Positions 9,837 to 20,037 of a stretch of 64,000 nucleotides of DNA are shown here, piece by piece (within the stretch, counting starts at the first letter, position 1; every line of letters starts with the position of its first letter). Source of the DNA: Flavobacterium defluvii (lineage in GTDB: Bacteria; Bacteroidota; Bacteroidia; Flavobacteriales; Flavobacteriaceae). The translations under genes and the position numbers were made by a program. The notes beneath the pieces were generated by a model, which was not told the DNA's origin, made no database searches, and saw nothing but the letters and a program-made list of their open reading frames with translations. The DNA is taken from NCBI RefSeq assembly GCF_900129555.1, contig NZ_FQWC01000005.1, positions 248,001-312,000 of the forward strand, written 5' to 3'.

Positions 9837-12800
9837 ATGGTAGAACGCTGTAGTTTTTTCAGTTTATGGTTTTCAGGAATTGCCAGTTTTGGCAATACCC
9901 TGAAATCAATTATGACAAATTGGTACGTTTTTAATTCAGATATTATTTTTTACAATAATCCCAAATTTATTATTCTCGGTCTTTCATTACTGGGCTTTTT
10001 GGGTTTACTGGTTTATCAGTTTTTCCGCATCAAAGCAAAAATTGGAAATTTCATCGAAAAAAAGAAAGAGGCTGAAACAGCAGGGAGAGAATATCAGCTT
10101 TATATTTTGTTTTTTGGAATTGCGGTTATTGTAATCGAAATTATAAATGAAATTTTTAAAATAAGACCAAAAAGTTTATTGGTTGTAAATGTTTCAATTG
10201 GTTTCTTTGTTCTTGTAACCTATATAGTTACTGATAAAGTAAAATGGCTAAGAGACAGAATTCAGAAGATTTTTATTTTCAGCTTCTTTATTTATATCAG
10301 CTACGTTTGCTACAACATTGTTTTCCTGTATAATGATGTTGTTCCGATAATCGTTTTTTTAATCTCTTTTTTCTTTTCATACAACATTTTAAAACCAATA
10401 AAAATTTACTGGTTTTTTGTGGCAATCGTTTTTGTATTTCTTATTTCGACCGTAGTATTTCATCTTATTCCACTAAAATCCTCTATTTTATTGATAAATT
10501 TCTGCATCCTGATTTTCATTATCAATCAGGTAAAATATGCAGTTTTACAAAATAATCGAGATAATTTCAGGTTTACCAACGAAATTGTCCACAAAGGAAA
10601 TTCCTTAACAATTGCGACGGATAAAAAAGGCGAAATATTATTTTGCAGCGAAACTATAACTTCAATTTTAGGTTATCAGCCGGAAGAAGTTATGGGATTA
10701 AATTTTTGGAGACTCACAAAAGGCGATGAATACCATAAGAATATCACCCCGATAAATCGTGAAGAAAACAAAATTTATACCCGAAAACTGAAGAGCAAAA
10801 ATGGAGAATATAAATACATTCAATGGAAAGATAAAAAATTCTCCGATGATTTAATTATCAGTATTGGTCAGGATGTTACCGAGCAGGTTATAGTACAGGA
10901 TCAATACAAAAACTTAATTCAAACCGCAACCGATATTATTTTTGAAGTTGATGCCGATGGTCATTTTACTTTTATAAATGAAATTGCCTATTCGCTGCTG
11001 GGTTATGCCGAAGATGAAATAATCCAAAAACATTACTCGAATTTTATTCATGAAAATTATTCGATGACAGCAGTTGATTTTTATGAAAATTTTGAAAATA
11101 ACGGAAACAAATTCCCAATAATAGAACTTCCTATTTTAAAGAAAAACGGACAGGAATTATGGATTTCGCAAAAGATAATTATTCGTAAAAATGATTTAGA
11201 TCAAACTATTGGTTTTGCGGGAATTGCACGAGATATTACCGAAATTAAAAATGCAGAAAACGAGAAAAAAAGACGTCTCGAAAAAATCGAAGCATATAAT
11301 AATTCTACTAAAAAATTATCTACAACCGATTTTAGTACTTACAATAACTTAAATACTGTTATTGATTATATTATTAAAGAAGCTTCGACTGTAAGCAAAT
11401 CAAATCGCGTTAGCTTTTGGAAATACTCCAGAGACCTTATTACCTGCAAAAACCTATACAGCGTTGATAATCAAAACCTGACTGATAAAAATATTCTGGA
11501 CAAGGAATCGTATCCTATATATTTTGAAACCTTAAAAAACAAAGCCATAATAAACGCACCAGACGTTTTTAATAAACTGGAAACATCAGAATTTCAAACG
11601 CTTTATTTTACCAAAAACAAAATAAAATCAATGCTGGATGTTCCGATTTTTTTAAGCGGACAACTGGCTGGTGTGGTTTGTTTTGAAAGTACCGAAGAAC
11701 AAAGAGATTGGGATAATGAGGATATTAATTATGCCCGAACGATTTCGGATGTTATTTCGCTTGCCATTTCGATGCAGATGCGTTTGGAAACAGAACGCCG
11801 ATTAGAATTCAAAAGTCAGCTTTTATCGGCACTTTCGCTTTGTACAGAGAAATTTTTGCTGAGTAAATCTACAGAGCAAATGTTTCAGGAAACGTATGAT
11901 TTAATTGGAAAAGCCTCAAAAGCAGATCATATGTTTTATTATGAACGAGACTTTACAACCAATACCGTTTCGCAAAAATACAAATGGTCCAGAAAAGGAA
12001 TTCCGCATCAAATTACACCTTTGCGCCACATGAGCGAAGATAATCTGAACGAAATTTTCGAAGCTGCAAAAAATAAACGCATCGTAAACACTTTTACAAG
12101 AAAGTTAGAAGATGGATTTTTTAAGCAACTGCTAATCAATAATGAAATAAAATCAATCCTGATTCTTCCGTTGTATATCAACGATATTTTTACCGGATTC
12201 ATTGGCTTTGACGACTGCACCAAAGAACGAAGATGGTCTGAAGAAGAGATATATATTTTTCAGGTTTTGGCCAATAATATTTCATCTGCATTAGAAAGAA
12301 ACCGAAATGAAAGCAAGATTATTGAAAGTGAGGAAAAATTCAAATTAATTGCCAATAATATTCCGGGAACGGTTTATCTGTCTAAGTTTGATGCATTTTC
12401 GACTAAAATTTTCCTAAACGATGAAATTTATAATTTAACCGGATATTCTAAAGCAGAATTTATCGAAAACAATTTGTCGTTCTTATCACTTATTCACCAT
12501 GAAGATCGGGACGAAGTTATTAATAATCAAATCGATAATCTTCAAAACGGAGTTCCTCTGCATAACGTTTACCGAATTAAACGAAAAACCGGCGAATATA
12601 TCTGGGTTGAAGAATTTGGAGACGTTATTAAAAAAGGTGATGAAATTGAATTTGTAGGAGGAATTTATTTTGATATCACCAATAAAAAAGAAACCGAAGA
12701 TGCGATTAAAGCCAAACAACTAGCCGAAGCTGCCAATAAATCAAAATCTGATTTTCTGGCCAATATGTCGCACGAAATCAGAACTCCTTTGAATGGAATT

Positions 12801-13889
12801 ATTGGTTTCACTCATTTATTGATGAAAACTGAATTAGAAGAAATTCAGGAAAAATACATGACAACCATTAATCAATCGGCACATTCTTTATTGGAAATCA
12901 TCAATGATATTCTCGATTTCTCTAAAATCGAAGCTGGAAAACTGGAGCTCTTTATCGACTTATATGATATTAAAAAAGTATTGGGTCAGGTTTTCGATTT
13001 AATTGTTTTCGAATCCAATCAAAAAAATCTGCAGCTGGAACTGAATGTTGATCCGGATGTCCCGAAATATATCTGGACCGATATTGTCAGAATAAAACAA
13101 ATCCTGATTAATCTGCTTTCAAATGCAGTAAAATTCACCAATGAAGGTTCTATCAAATTGAATGTTTCTGTTTTGGAAAAAAACAAAAACAACAATTGCA
13201 CTATTCGTTTTTCTGTAATTGATACCGGAATTGGGATTATGGAGAAAAACCAGAAAAAGATTTTTAAAGCATTCTCGCAGGCAGATAGTTCTACAACAAG
13301 AAAATTTGGCGGAACAGGTTTAGGATTAACAATTTCAAATCAGCTCTTGGCCTTAATGGAAAGCCGACTACAGCTCGAAAGTACAATTGGTGAAGGCAGT
13401 AACTTTTTCTTCGATTTAAATTTAAAAACCAGCAATCAGAGTATTAACGAAAAATATAATAACGAACTTAAAAATTTAAATGCAGCGACCGTAGAAAATC
13501 ATATCGAAACCAATAACAAAAGCATACGTTTCCTAATTGTTGAAGATAATAAGGTAAATATGCTGCTGCTAAAAACGATTGTAAAAAACCTCTACAATAA
13601 CGCTTTTATTTACGAATGCGAAAATGGCTATGAAGCTGTAAAACAATTCGAAAGCATAAATCCAACGCTTGTATTTATGGATATTCAAATGCCTATTATG
13701 AATGGTTATGAAACTACAAAAGCCATCAGAAATACCATTGCAGGAAAAAATATTCCAATTATTGCTGTAACAGCTGGAGCAGAAAAAGAGGAACGCAACA
13801 AATGTATTTCTGCCGGAATGGACGATTATATTTCAAAACCTATCATGAAAGGTTCAGTAGAAGAAACTTTGGTAAAATGGTTAAAATAA
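9837..13889 (+). CDS. Hybrid sensor histidine kinase (PAS/GAF/HisKA/HATPase/REC)
   Basis: A 1350-residue membrane-bound signalling kinase. About six transmembrane segments span residues ~40-230. They are followed by a PAS domain (~244-350), a second PAS (~355-470), two GAF-like domains (~490-650 and ~660-815) and a third PAS (~825-940). The HisKA domain follows with phospho-acceptor His979 in NMSHEIRTPLNGIIGF, then a HATPase with GGTGLGLTIS. A receiver domain at the C-terminus has Asp1282 in VFMDIQMPIMNGYE. No output domain is fused, so it probably passes phosphate to a separate regulator or phosphotransfer protein. The signal is unknown. An in-frame ATG at 9912 (MTNWYVF) is an equally plausible start. 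Confidence 0.93.
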   Translation: MVERCSFFSLWFSGIASFGNTLKSIMTNWYVFNSDIIFYNNPKFIILGLSLLGFLGLLVYQFFRIKAKIGNFIEKKKEAETAGREYQLYILFFGIAVIVIEIINEIFKIRPKSLLVVNVSIGFFVLVTYIVTDKVKWLRDRIQKIFIFSFFIYISYVCYNIVFLYNDVVPIIVFLISFFFSYNILKPIKIYWFFVAIVFVFLISTVVFHLIPLKSSILLINFCILIFIINQVKYAVLQNNRDNFRFTNEIVHKGNSLTIATDKKGEILFCSETITSILGYQPEEVMGLNFWRLTKGDEYHKNITPINREENKIYTRKLKSKNGEYKYIQWKDKKFSDDLIISIGQDVTEQVIVQDQYKNLIQTATDIIFEVDADGHFTFINEIAYSLLGYAEDEIIQKHYSNFIHENYSMTAVDFYENFENNGNKFPIIELPILKKNGQELWISQKIIIRKNDLDQTIGFAGIARDITEIKNAENEKKRRLEKIEAYNNSTKKLSTTDFSTYNNLNTVIDYIIKEASTVSKSNRVSFWKYSRDLITCKNLYSVDNQNLTDKNILDKESYPIYFETLKNKAIINAPDVFNKLETSEFQTLYFTKNKIKSMLDVPIFLSGQLAGVVCFESTEEQRDWDNEDINYARTISDVISLAISMQMRLETERRLEFKSQLLSALSLCTEKFLLSKSTEQMFQETYDLIGKASKADHMFYYERDFTTNTVSQKYKWSRKGIPHQITPLRHMSEDNLNEIFEAAKNKRIVNTFTRKLEDGFFKQLLINNEIKSILILPLYINDIFTGFIGFDDCTKERRWSEEEIYIFQVLANNISSALERNRNESKIIESEEKFKLIANNIPGTVYLSKFDAFSTKIFLNDEIYNLTGYSKAEFIENNLSFLSLIHHEDRDEVINNQIDNLQNGVPLHNVYRIKRKTGEYIWVEEFGDVIKKGDEIEFVGGIYFDITNKKETEDAIKAKQLAEAANKSKSDFLANMSHEIRTPLNGIIGFTHLLMKTELEEIQEKYMTTINQSAHSLLEIINDILDFSKIEAGKLELFIDLYDIKKVLGQVFDLIVFESNQKNLQLELNVDPDVPKYIWTDIVRIKQILINLLSNAVKFTNEGSIKLNVSVLEKNKNNNCTIRFSVIDTGIGIMEKNQKKIFKAFSQADSSTTRKFGGTGLGLTISNQLLALMESRLQLESTIGEGSNFFFDLNLKTSNQSINEKYNNELKNLNAATVENHIETNNKSIRFLIVEDNKVNMLLLKTIVKNLYNNAFIYECENGYEAVKQFESINPTLVFMDIQMPIMNGYETTKAIRNTIAGKNIPIIAVTAGAEKEERNKCISAGMDDYISKPIMKGSVEETLVKWLK

Positions 13890-13981
13890 TTAAAACTAAA
13901 TGGCCTGAAATAATTAGTAATTGCTAAAAATTCTATAAATTCGTACAAGAAAAAACTTAAAAAGCTTAAATACAATTTACT

Positions 13982-14830
13982 ATGAAATGGCAAGGCAGAA
14001 GACAAAGTGATAATGTAGAAGACCGCAGAGGAATCTCAGGAGGAAAAATTGCAGTTGGAGGCGGCGTTATTGGAATAATTATTCTGCTTCTTAATGTCTT
14101 TGGAGGTGAAAACGCAAAACTTATTACTCCTGTTTTAGAACAAATGCAGGGCGGGCAAACACAAACTGAAGCTGCTGCACCATTAAGCGAAGAAGATAAA
14201 CAATTAGGAGAATTCGTAAAAGTTACTTTAGCTGATACAGAAGATATTTGGGGGAAAATATTTGCCGAAAATGGTATGACCTATAAAAACCCAAAATTAG
14301 TCCTTTTCAAAGGCTCTGTGCAAACTTCATGTGGAGGTGCTTCATCTGCATCAGGGCCATTTTATTGTCCGGCAGATCAAAAAGTGTACATGGATTTAGG
14401 ATTTTTTGAAGAACTTAAGACAAGATTTGGTGCTAAAGGCGGAGATTTTGCCATTGCTTATGTTATTGCTCATGAAATTGGCCATCACGTTCAGACCTTA
14501 TTAGGAACATCTGCCAAAATGCATCAGGAACAAGAAGGAAAAAGTCAGGCCGAAGCCAATAAACTTTCAGTAGCTTTAGAATTACAGGCCGATTTTTACG
14601 CTGGAGTCTGGGCGCATTATAATCAGAAAAATTTAGATGATGGTGATATAGAAGAAGCCTTAAGTGCTGCCAATGCAGTTGGAGACGATGCTATTCAAAG
14701 TAAAATGCAGGGACAAATTGTTCCGGACTCTTTTACACACGGAACATCAGAACAAAGAATGTACTGGTTTAAAAAAGGTTTTAAAACAGGCGACATTAAT
14801 CAAGGTACAACCTTTGAAGAAATTCGATAA
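13982..14830 (+). CDS. Neutral zinc metallopeptidase (YpfJ-like)
   Basis: A 282-residue protein of the putative neutral zinc metallopeptidase family (COG2321). A short basic cytoplasmic N-terminus (MKWQGRRQSDNVEDRRG) precedes one transmembrane helix (IAVGGGVIGIIILLLNVFGG). The periplasmic catalytic domain has HEIGHHVQ (HExxH zinc motif) near residue 162 and a downstream LQADFYAGVWAH that supplies the third ligand region. FYCPADQKVYMDLGFF is a family signature. The physiological substrate is unknown. Its terminator lies at 14861-14890. Confidence 0.9.
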   Translation: MKWQGRRQSDNVEDRRGISGGKIAVGGGVIGIIILLLNVFGGENAKLITPVLEQMQGGQTQTEAAAPLSEEDKQLGEFVKVTLADTEDIWGKIFAENGMTYKNPKLVLFKGSVQTSCGGASSASGPFYCPADQKVYMDLGFFEELKTRFGAKGGDFAIAYVIAHEIGHHVQTLLGTSAKMHQEQEGKSQAEANKLSVALELQADFYAGVWAHYNQKNLDDGDIEEALSAANAVGDDAIQSKMQGQIVPDSFTHGTSEQRMYWFKKGFKTGDINQGTTFEEIR

Positions 14831-15214
14831 TACATTAAACCAAATTATAATAACCACCAAAAGCATGATTTAACCGTCATGCTTTTTTTTTGTTTTACAG
14901 CATATAAGTGATGTAAGTTCATTTTAGATTGCTTTGTGTTTATTTCAATGCAAATTAATTATAAGTCATATTAGCAAACATAGACAGCGGTTTAAACCGC
15001 TAAGACGAAACGATAAGACAACGCATTTTATACAAAACGCACCCAAAACGTCCTCAAGGTTGAAACCGCGGACTATATTTGAAATACAAAAAAATTTAGA
15101 TATAAGAATATTGAGCTATTTTCTTTTTAAACTTATTAATTACAGCATTCAAGCATAAATCTAAAATGACCTTATATAACTTATATGGTTCAAAAAAAGT
15201 TAAACGCACAAAAA
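14831..15214. other. Intergenic region with repeat fragments
   Basis: It contains the terminator of the metallopeptidase gene and a fragment (14902-14925) closely matching one arm of the long inverted repeat at 56941-57069. It also has a 16-bp perfect palindrome AGCGGTTTAAACCGCT at 14986-15001. No credible gene was seen. Confidence 0.5.
14861..14890 (+). terminator. Rho-independent terminator
   Basis: AAAGCATGA-TTTAACCG-TCATGCTTT followed by a run of T, directly after the metallopeptidase gene. Confidence 0.8.
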
Positions 15215-15240
15215 AAGCCTTGAATTTCTTCAAGGCTTTA
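15213..15240 (-). terminator. Terminator of tRNA-His
   Basis: AAGCCTTGAA-loop-TTCAAGGCTT followed, on the minus strand, by a T tract; it lies immediately 3' of the tRNA gene. Confidence 0.8.
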
Positions 15241-15246
15241 AATCTG

Positions 15247-15321
15247 GGTGGCTGACCGGGTTCGAACCGGCGACCCGCGGCACCACAAACCGCTACTCTA
15301 ACCAGCTGAGCTACAACCACC
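15247..15321 (-). tRNA. tRNA-His (GTG), canonical
   Basis: A complete cloverleaf. It has G-1, a 7-bp acceptor GTGGTTG/CAGCCAC and discriminator C73 (the histidine identity pair G-1:C73). The D-arm is GCTC...GAGT, the anticodon loop TTGTGGT with anticodon GTG, and the T-arm GCCGG-TTCGAAC-CCGGT. CCA is not encoded. It is a useful reference because a second, degenerate His-type tRNA occurs at 37369-37440. Confidence 0.96.
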
Positions 15322-15386
15322 ATTTTTGCTTAGCGAGTGCAAATATATAACAAAGGTTGAGTTCTACAAAGAAAAAAATGAAAAAA

Positions 15387-16103
15387 TTACAACAAATTTT
15401 CTAAGCTATTGACTGCCAAACACCTTTCAACAGTAAAACCTTCCGCAAAATCTTTTCCAACTAGTCTTCCTAAGTCCTGCGCACGATAATTTAAGCTTTC
15501 AAAGAAGTTTTTACTAGTAATTGGCGTAGCAGGTTCTTTTGAATCTGGATCATAAAATTGTGTTTTATAAGCCGAAATTGCTTCTACTTTCTTTTTTTCA
15601 AATCCTGTTATATCTACTACAAAGTCCGGAGTAATATTTTTCCACTGAATATAATGATAAACTACTTTTGGTCTCCAGGCTTCTTGTTTTTCTCCATCAA
15701 TTGAAGTTTCGATTTTCATCAATCCAGATAAAAAGCAGGCATCAGAGACTAATTTACTTCCTTTTCCGTGATCAATATGTCGATCGTCGATTGCGTTGCA
15801 CAAAACAATTTCCGGTTTGTATTTTCGGATCATTTTTATGACCTCTAATTGGTGTTTTTCATCGTTAACAAAAAAACCATCACGAAGACCTAAATTCTCA
15901 CGAACAGAAACACCTAAAATCTTTGCCGCAGCTTTTGCTTCTTCATCTCTAATTTCAGCAGTTCCACGCGTTCCTAATTCGCCGCGTGTTAAATCCACAA
16001 TCCCTACTTTTTTCCCTAAGGAAACTTCTTTTAAAATTGTCCCGGCACAACCTAATTCTACATCATCAGGATGTGCGCCAAAGGCTAATATGTCTAATTT
16101 CAT
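15387..16103 (-). CDS. bshB1: Bacillithiol biosynthesis deacetylase BshB1
   Basis: A LmbE/PIG-L-family zinc deacetylase that removes the acetyl group from N-acetylglucosaminyl-malate during synthesis of the low-molecular-weight thiol bacillithiol. The motif FGAHPDDVELGCAGT near the N-terminus gives the zinc-binding His-Pro-Asp-Asp, and DRHIDHGKGS gives the other metal ligands. The start at 16103 (MKLDILAFGAHPDD) fits the family better than an ATG 15 bp upstream, giving 238 residues. Its neighbour upstream on the same strand is isochorismate synthase, separated by a 17-bp inverted repeat, so co-transcription is uncertain. Confidence 0.94.
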   Translation of the reverse strand: MKLDILAFGAHPDDVELGCAGTILKEVSLGKKVGIVDLTRGELGTRGTAEIRDEEAKAAAKILGVSVRENLGLRDGFFVNDEKHQLEVIKMIRKYKPEIVLCNAIDDRHIDHGKGSKLVSDACFLSGLMKIETSIDGEKQEAWRPKVVYHYIQWKNITPDFVVDITGFEKKKVEAISAYKTQFYDPDSKEPATPITSKNFFESLNYRAQDLGRLVGKDFAEGFTVERCLAVNSLENLL

Positions 16104-16125
16104 TATTTTTTGTTTCAAGTTTCAA

Positions 16126-16167
16126 GTTTCAGGTTTCAAGTTGTCAACAGAACTTGAAACCTGAAAC
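16126..16167. repeat. 17-bp inverted repeat of the TTTCAAG family
   Basis: Two perfect 17-bp arms (16126-16142 and 16151-16167) built from GTTTCAAG-type units. The same unit recurs upstream of the slipin gene (35270-35380), so this is a dispersed intergenic repeat; it could act as a terminator for isochorismate synthase. Confidence 0.6.
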
Positions 16168-16184
16168 CTGAAACGATTTATAAA

Positions 16185-17249
16185 CTATTTTTTCAAAACT
16201 CTTTTCATCGTCATTGATTTATTGACGCTTTCCTCCCACTCTTTTTCAGGAACACTTTCTTTTGTAATGCCGCAGCCCATGTATAAAATCGCAGTTTTAT
16301 CCTGAATCTGCATGCTGCGCAAATTTACAAATAAATCAGAACTAGTTTTACTGCCGGCAAAACTGCTGTTTAATTCGCCCAGAAAACCCGTATAGAAAGT
16401 TCTGTCGTAATTTTCATTTTCAATAATAAATGCTTTTGCTTTTTTCTTTGGCAGTCCGCAAACGGCAGGCGTTGGATGAAGCGTATCAATTACTTCCTCT
16501 AAAGTCGAATTTTCATTTAAAACTCCCGAAATATCCGTTTTAATATGCCAGATCGATCCGGCTTTTAAGCTATATGGTTCTGTAACCACAACTGAATTGG
16601 CAACTTCACGTAAACGTTTTACAATAAAATCAGTTACGTATTGCTGTTCGTCTTTTTCTTTCTGTCCCCAGCTGATTTCGGTTTCCAGATTTGCTTTTTG
16701 CGTTCCTGCCAAAGCAGTTGTTTCAAAAACATTTCCGTTTGCTTTTAAAAGCTGCTCTGGCGTTGCTCCCATCCAAAATCCAATTTTAGGATGAAAAAAA
16801 CAATAACAAAAAGTAGTTGGATATAATTGAACCAAATGCTGAAACGTTTCAGAAAAATCAAATTCAGATAAATTTACTCTTTCGCTTCGGGATAAAACTA
16901 CTTTTTTGAATTCTTCATTTTTAATGGCTTCAATTCCTTTTGAAACCAAATCTTCGTATTGTTTTTTAGCTTCAGCATTAAAATTCAGATCATCAATTTC
17001 TGTTGATTCAAATGCTGTAATTTCTTTTTCAGTCGTAATAATTTCCGATTCGCTTTCAGGAATTAAAACGAGTTGTTTTTCATCAAAAGAAGCAAAAACA
17101 AATCCTTTTTCACTGTAATCAGTAATTTTATATAAAGTGTTATTTTGTTGTAAAAGGCCAAAAACACTTGTTGTATTAGGTTTAGAATACATTACAAAAG
17201 GTAAGTTTTGATTGTAATGTTGTTTTATTTTTGTGAAAAAATTATTCAT
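16185..17249 (-). CDS. Isochorismate synthase (MenF/EntC-like)
   Basis: A 354-residue chorismate-binding enzyme that makes isochorismate, the entry point of menaquinone synthesis in an organism of this type. C-terminal family motifs are visible: LHPTPAVCGLPKKKA, FYTGFLGEL and LYMGCGITKESVPEKEWEE (metal and substrate binding). The N-terminus is shorter than in anthranilate synthases. A hotdog thioesterase two genes upstream would fit a DHNA-CoA thioesterase in the same pathway. The start overlaps the end of the M48 peptidase gene by 8 bp, implying translational coupling. Confidence 0.9.
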   Translation of the reverse strand: MNNFFTKIKQHYNQNLPFVMYSKPNTTSVFGLLQQNNTLYKITDYSEKGFVFASFDEKQLVLIPESESEIITTEKEITAFESTEIDDLNFNAEAKKQYEDLVSKGIEAIKNEEFKKVVLSRSERVNLSEFDFSETFQHLVQLYPTTFCYCFFHPKIGFWMGATPEQLLKANGNVFETTALAGTQKANLETEISWGQKEKDEQQYVTDFIVKRLREVANSVVVTEPYSLKAGSIWHIKTDISGVLNENSTLEEVIDTLHPTPAVCGLPKKKAKAFIIENENYDRTFYTGFLGELNSSFAGSKTSSDLFVNLRSMQIQDKTAILYMGCGITKESVPEKEWEESVNKSMTMKRVLKK

Positions 17250-19302
17250 GATTTAAAAGTTGAGCTTCATATTCTAAAAGCTCTTTTTTAGTTTGAAAGA
17301 ATGTTTTTGATATAACAGTCTGATAATTATTCAAAGATTCAGAAAGTAATTTTAATACTTCTTCCAGATATTGATTTCCATTAAAATATTTCCAGTCTTC
17401 AGATAAATATTTATTAAAAGCAACTCTCATATCGATTGTTATAGCTTTTCTATAAATATCGTCTTCCAGCATTTTTTCTATTTCATTTTTAAATTTGTCT
17501 TCTTCTATTTTAAGCAAACGCATATTCTGTTCGATAACATCTATTGTACAGGTTCTGTAGATAAATTCAGAAGCATTCATCATTTTTATATAAAAATCGA
17601 TTTTTTCATCGTAGCTTTTATCTAACAGGAAAAGATCTTTATAATGCTGCTTTAATTCTTCGGCTTTATTTTGATTATCTGCCAAAGTTAAAAAGTAGAA
17701 ATAGATTTGTTTGTCGTTTTCAAGAACGTCTTCTTTAATTTTCTTCAAATCCAGTTCTAGTTCGTTTACTAATTCCTGAGCATCTTTAGAAGACATTTTA
17801 TGTCCGTCGTACGAAAATGATTTTATTTTAAAATTCCCGCCTGCAATTTGTTTTAATACATTGACATCATTTTCTAATGAAATAGAATTATAAACTAAAT
17901 CTACAGCCGAATTGCTGAATAATTCTTTAAGATCTTTATTTGAAGATTCTTTTCCTAATAAATCTATGTCAAAAACTTCAGGATTTTTGTTATCGTAATA
18001 TTTATTGAAAATCTCATTAAATGAATTCGTAAAAAAATCTTTTTCATATTCATTAATAAAATCTTCGTTTTTATGAAAAACAACTGCGTTAGAATATTTT
18101 ATTGACGAAAAGAGTTTATTGGTAAATTTACTCTGCAATGCAACTCCATCCTGAAACAATCCAATCGCTAGTGCTTTACTATCGTTTGTTACATCCAGAT
18201 TTAACCTTTCTAATTCTTTAATTCGATCTTCGGTACTTGGGTGAGTTTCCCATTTATTTTCGATAACCAGTTTTGATTTATTAAATCTGTTTAAAAAATC
18301 CGGAGTTAATTGAGGTAAATCATTTTCAACGTGTAAATTGCTGTTTGTGGCAATAAAATTCATTACAAATGACTGCTGCTGATATAAGTTTTCTGTTGCA
18401 ATTGAATCTGGAATTTTCTTTCCGTAATAATCTAAAACAGCATTAAAAGAATGATCTGCAAGATCTAATCTCAATAACGATGTAATCAAAGGTCTTGATC
18501 CTGTAACACTTGCCGCAACGGCATCAGCATGAAACTCCATTTGCCTTGATAATGCGCGGTAACTAATATTTACAACATTATAAACCTGCTGCAAAACCCA
18601 CTGAATTCCTGTTACAATTTTAACGGCAACCATAGTAAAAAAAGCAAAATATCCGTTAACACTTCCCCAGCTTTGTGCAATAGAATTATACGAATCATTG
18701 TCGTAAAGCATGTTATGAATAATTTGATTTACATTGTAAACATAACTTCCTACTTTCATACTTTTTTGAGAAAAATGTCCAAATTCGTGTGCCAAAATAG
18801 CTTTAAGCTCAATTTCTGAAACTGAATTTACAAGTCCAACCCCAATCTGCAGATTTTTCTTGATAGGCAGAAACATGCTCCAAAAAGTAGAATCATAAAA
18901 AACACAAGCATTTACATCAGATGACAAATAAACCTTTTTAGGAAAATCGGTTTGGACTTTGTTTACAATTTCATCAATAAAAGCAAATAATCTTGGTTCT
19001 TCAGCGCGGGTAATTTCGATTAAATGAGAACGGTCTACCTTATGTTTTACAAACATAAATTTGAAAAGAAAAACCAAAACGAGTAATCCCATGCACAATA
19101 ACCCTGCTCCAATCATAATGGTTACAAACATTGGTTTTATAGCTATAATTGCTATTCCGCCAATAACTGCTAAAGCGGTAATACCTATTCCGGAAAGAAT
19201 TAAAAGGATATAAATTAATAAAAAGAACAAAACAGAAAGAATCGCTTTTGTGGTCATCTTTTTGAAAGTAGAAGAAACCGGAGCTTTGTAATTTTGGGTC
19301 AT
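17242..19302 (-). CDS. M48-family membrane zinc metallopeptidase
   Basis: A 686-residue protein. Two to three transmembrane helices near the N-terminus (for example AILSVLFFLLIYILLILSGI) are followed by an Ste24/HtpX-like domain with ILAHEFGHFSQ (HExxH, residues ~168-172) and the second metal region EFHADAVAA. The C-terminal ~350 residues are soluble, helical and lysine/glutamate-rich, longer than in HtpX. The expected role is membrane or envelope protein quality control. It sits between the thioesterase and isochorismate synthase genes, all on the same strand with small or negative gaps. Confidence 0.88.
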   Translation of the reverse strand: MTQNYKAPVSSTFKKMTTKAILSVLFFLLIYILLILSGIGITALAVIGGIAIIAIKPMFVTIMIGAGLLCMGLLVLVFLFKFMFVKHKVDRSHLIEITRAEEPRLFAFIDEIVNKVQTDFPKKVYLSSDVNACVFYDSTFWSMFLPIKKNLQIGVGLVNSVSEIELKAILAHEFGHFSQKSMKVGSYVYNVNQIIHNMLYDNDSYNSIAQSWGSVNGYFAFFTMVAVKIVTGIQWVLQQVYNVVNISYRALSRQMEFHADAVAASVTGSRPLITSLLRLDLADHSFNAVLDYYGKKIPDSIATENLYQQQSFVMNFIATNSNLHVENDLPQLTPDFLNRFNKSKLVIENKWETHPSTEDRIKELERLNLDVTNDSKALAIGLFQDGVALQSKFTNKLFSSIKYSNAVVFHKNEDFINEYEKDFFTNSFNEIFNKYYDNKNPEVFDIDLLGKESSNKDLKELFSNSAVDLVYNSISLENDVNVLKQIAGGNFKIKSFSYDGHKMSSKDAQELVNELELDLKKIKEDVLENDKQIYFYFLTLADNQNKAEELKQHYKDLFLLDKSYDEKIDFYIKMMNASEFIYRTCTIDVIEQNMRLLKIEEDKFKNEIEKMLEDDIYRKAITIDMRVAFNKYLSEDWKYFNGNQYLEEVLKLLSESLNNYQTVISKTFFQTKKELLEYEAQLLNHE

Positions 19303-19334
19303 TAAATTTTAAATAATTAAGTGATGCAGGATTT

Positions 19335-19763
19335 TTAAATTTTCTTTTTCTCTAAAACAATATTAGTTAGTTTGCAAAGCGAAATCAAATTTCCTGCTTC
19401 GTCTGTAATTTTAATTTCCCAAAGATGAAGGCTTCTTCCTTTGTGAATAATTCTGGCTGTGCCAAAAACGACACCTTCTCGAATACTTTTTAAATGATTT
19501 GCAGAGATTTCGATTCCGCGGACTTCCTGTTCTTTTGGATTTATAAAAAAATGAGAAGCCGCACTTCCTACACTTTCTGCCAACGCTACAGAAGCGCCGC
19601 CATGAAGCAGTCCCATTGGCTGGTGAACACTTGGATTTACTGGCATTTTTGCCGTTAAAAAATCTTCTCCGGCGTCGATATATTCAATTTTTAGCGTTTC
19701 CATCAACGTGTTTTTAGAAAACTCATTGCAATACGCTATAATTTGTTCTTTTGTATAGTTCAT
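19335..19763 (-). CDS. PaaI-type hotdog thioesterase, probable DHNA-CoA thioesterase
   Basis: A 142-residue hotdog-fold protein with the PaaI/YdiI signature GLLHGGASVALAESVGSAAS, containing the HGG turn and catalytic Glu. Family members hydrolyse aromatic acyl-CoA esters. Linkage to isochorismate synthase on the same strand suggests 1,4-dihydroxy-2-naphthoyl-CoA hydrolysis in menaquinone synthesis, although phenylacetyl-CoA type activity cannot be excluded. It heads a probable three-gene transcription unit. Confidence 0.88.
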   Translation of the reverse strand: MNYTKEQIIAYCNEFSKNTLMETLKIEYIDAGEDFLTAKMPVNPSVHQPMGLLHGGASVALAESVGSAASHFFINPKEQEVRGIEISANHLKSIREGVVFGTARIIHKGRSLHLWEIKITDEAGNLISLCKLTNIVLEKKKI

Positions 19764-19964
19764 TAAAATAGACTTTAAAATCGTAAAATTAAAGAAAAGA
19801 TGAGATACAAATCTAAAATCATATTCTAAAATTAAAATTCAACTTCAAACATGTAAGTTTTTTGCTATTTTTACAAAAACAATCAAACATTAATCTTTGG
19901 CTTTTTTGGGCCACAGATTACACAGATTAGAAGGATTTCGAAATACTTTGCGTTGAATTTTTTC

Positions 19965-20021
19965 GCCGCGAATTCACGAATTCTTCTAATCTAAAAAATA
20001 AATAATTCGTGAATTCGCGGC
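19965..20021. repeat. 18-bp inverted repeat
   Basis: Arms at 19965-19982 and 20004-20021 (GCCGCGAATTCACGAATT and its complement) lie just upstream of the lipoprotein gene. It is a dispersed Flavobacterium-style repeat. Confidence 0.7.
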
Positions 20022-20037
20022 TAAAAAAACTATTCAA

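Noticed and set aside
15096..15323. Open frame covering tRNA-His
   Set aside because: It translates the tRNA itself; the RNA gene is certain.
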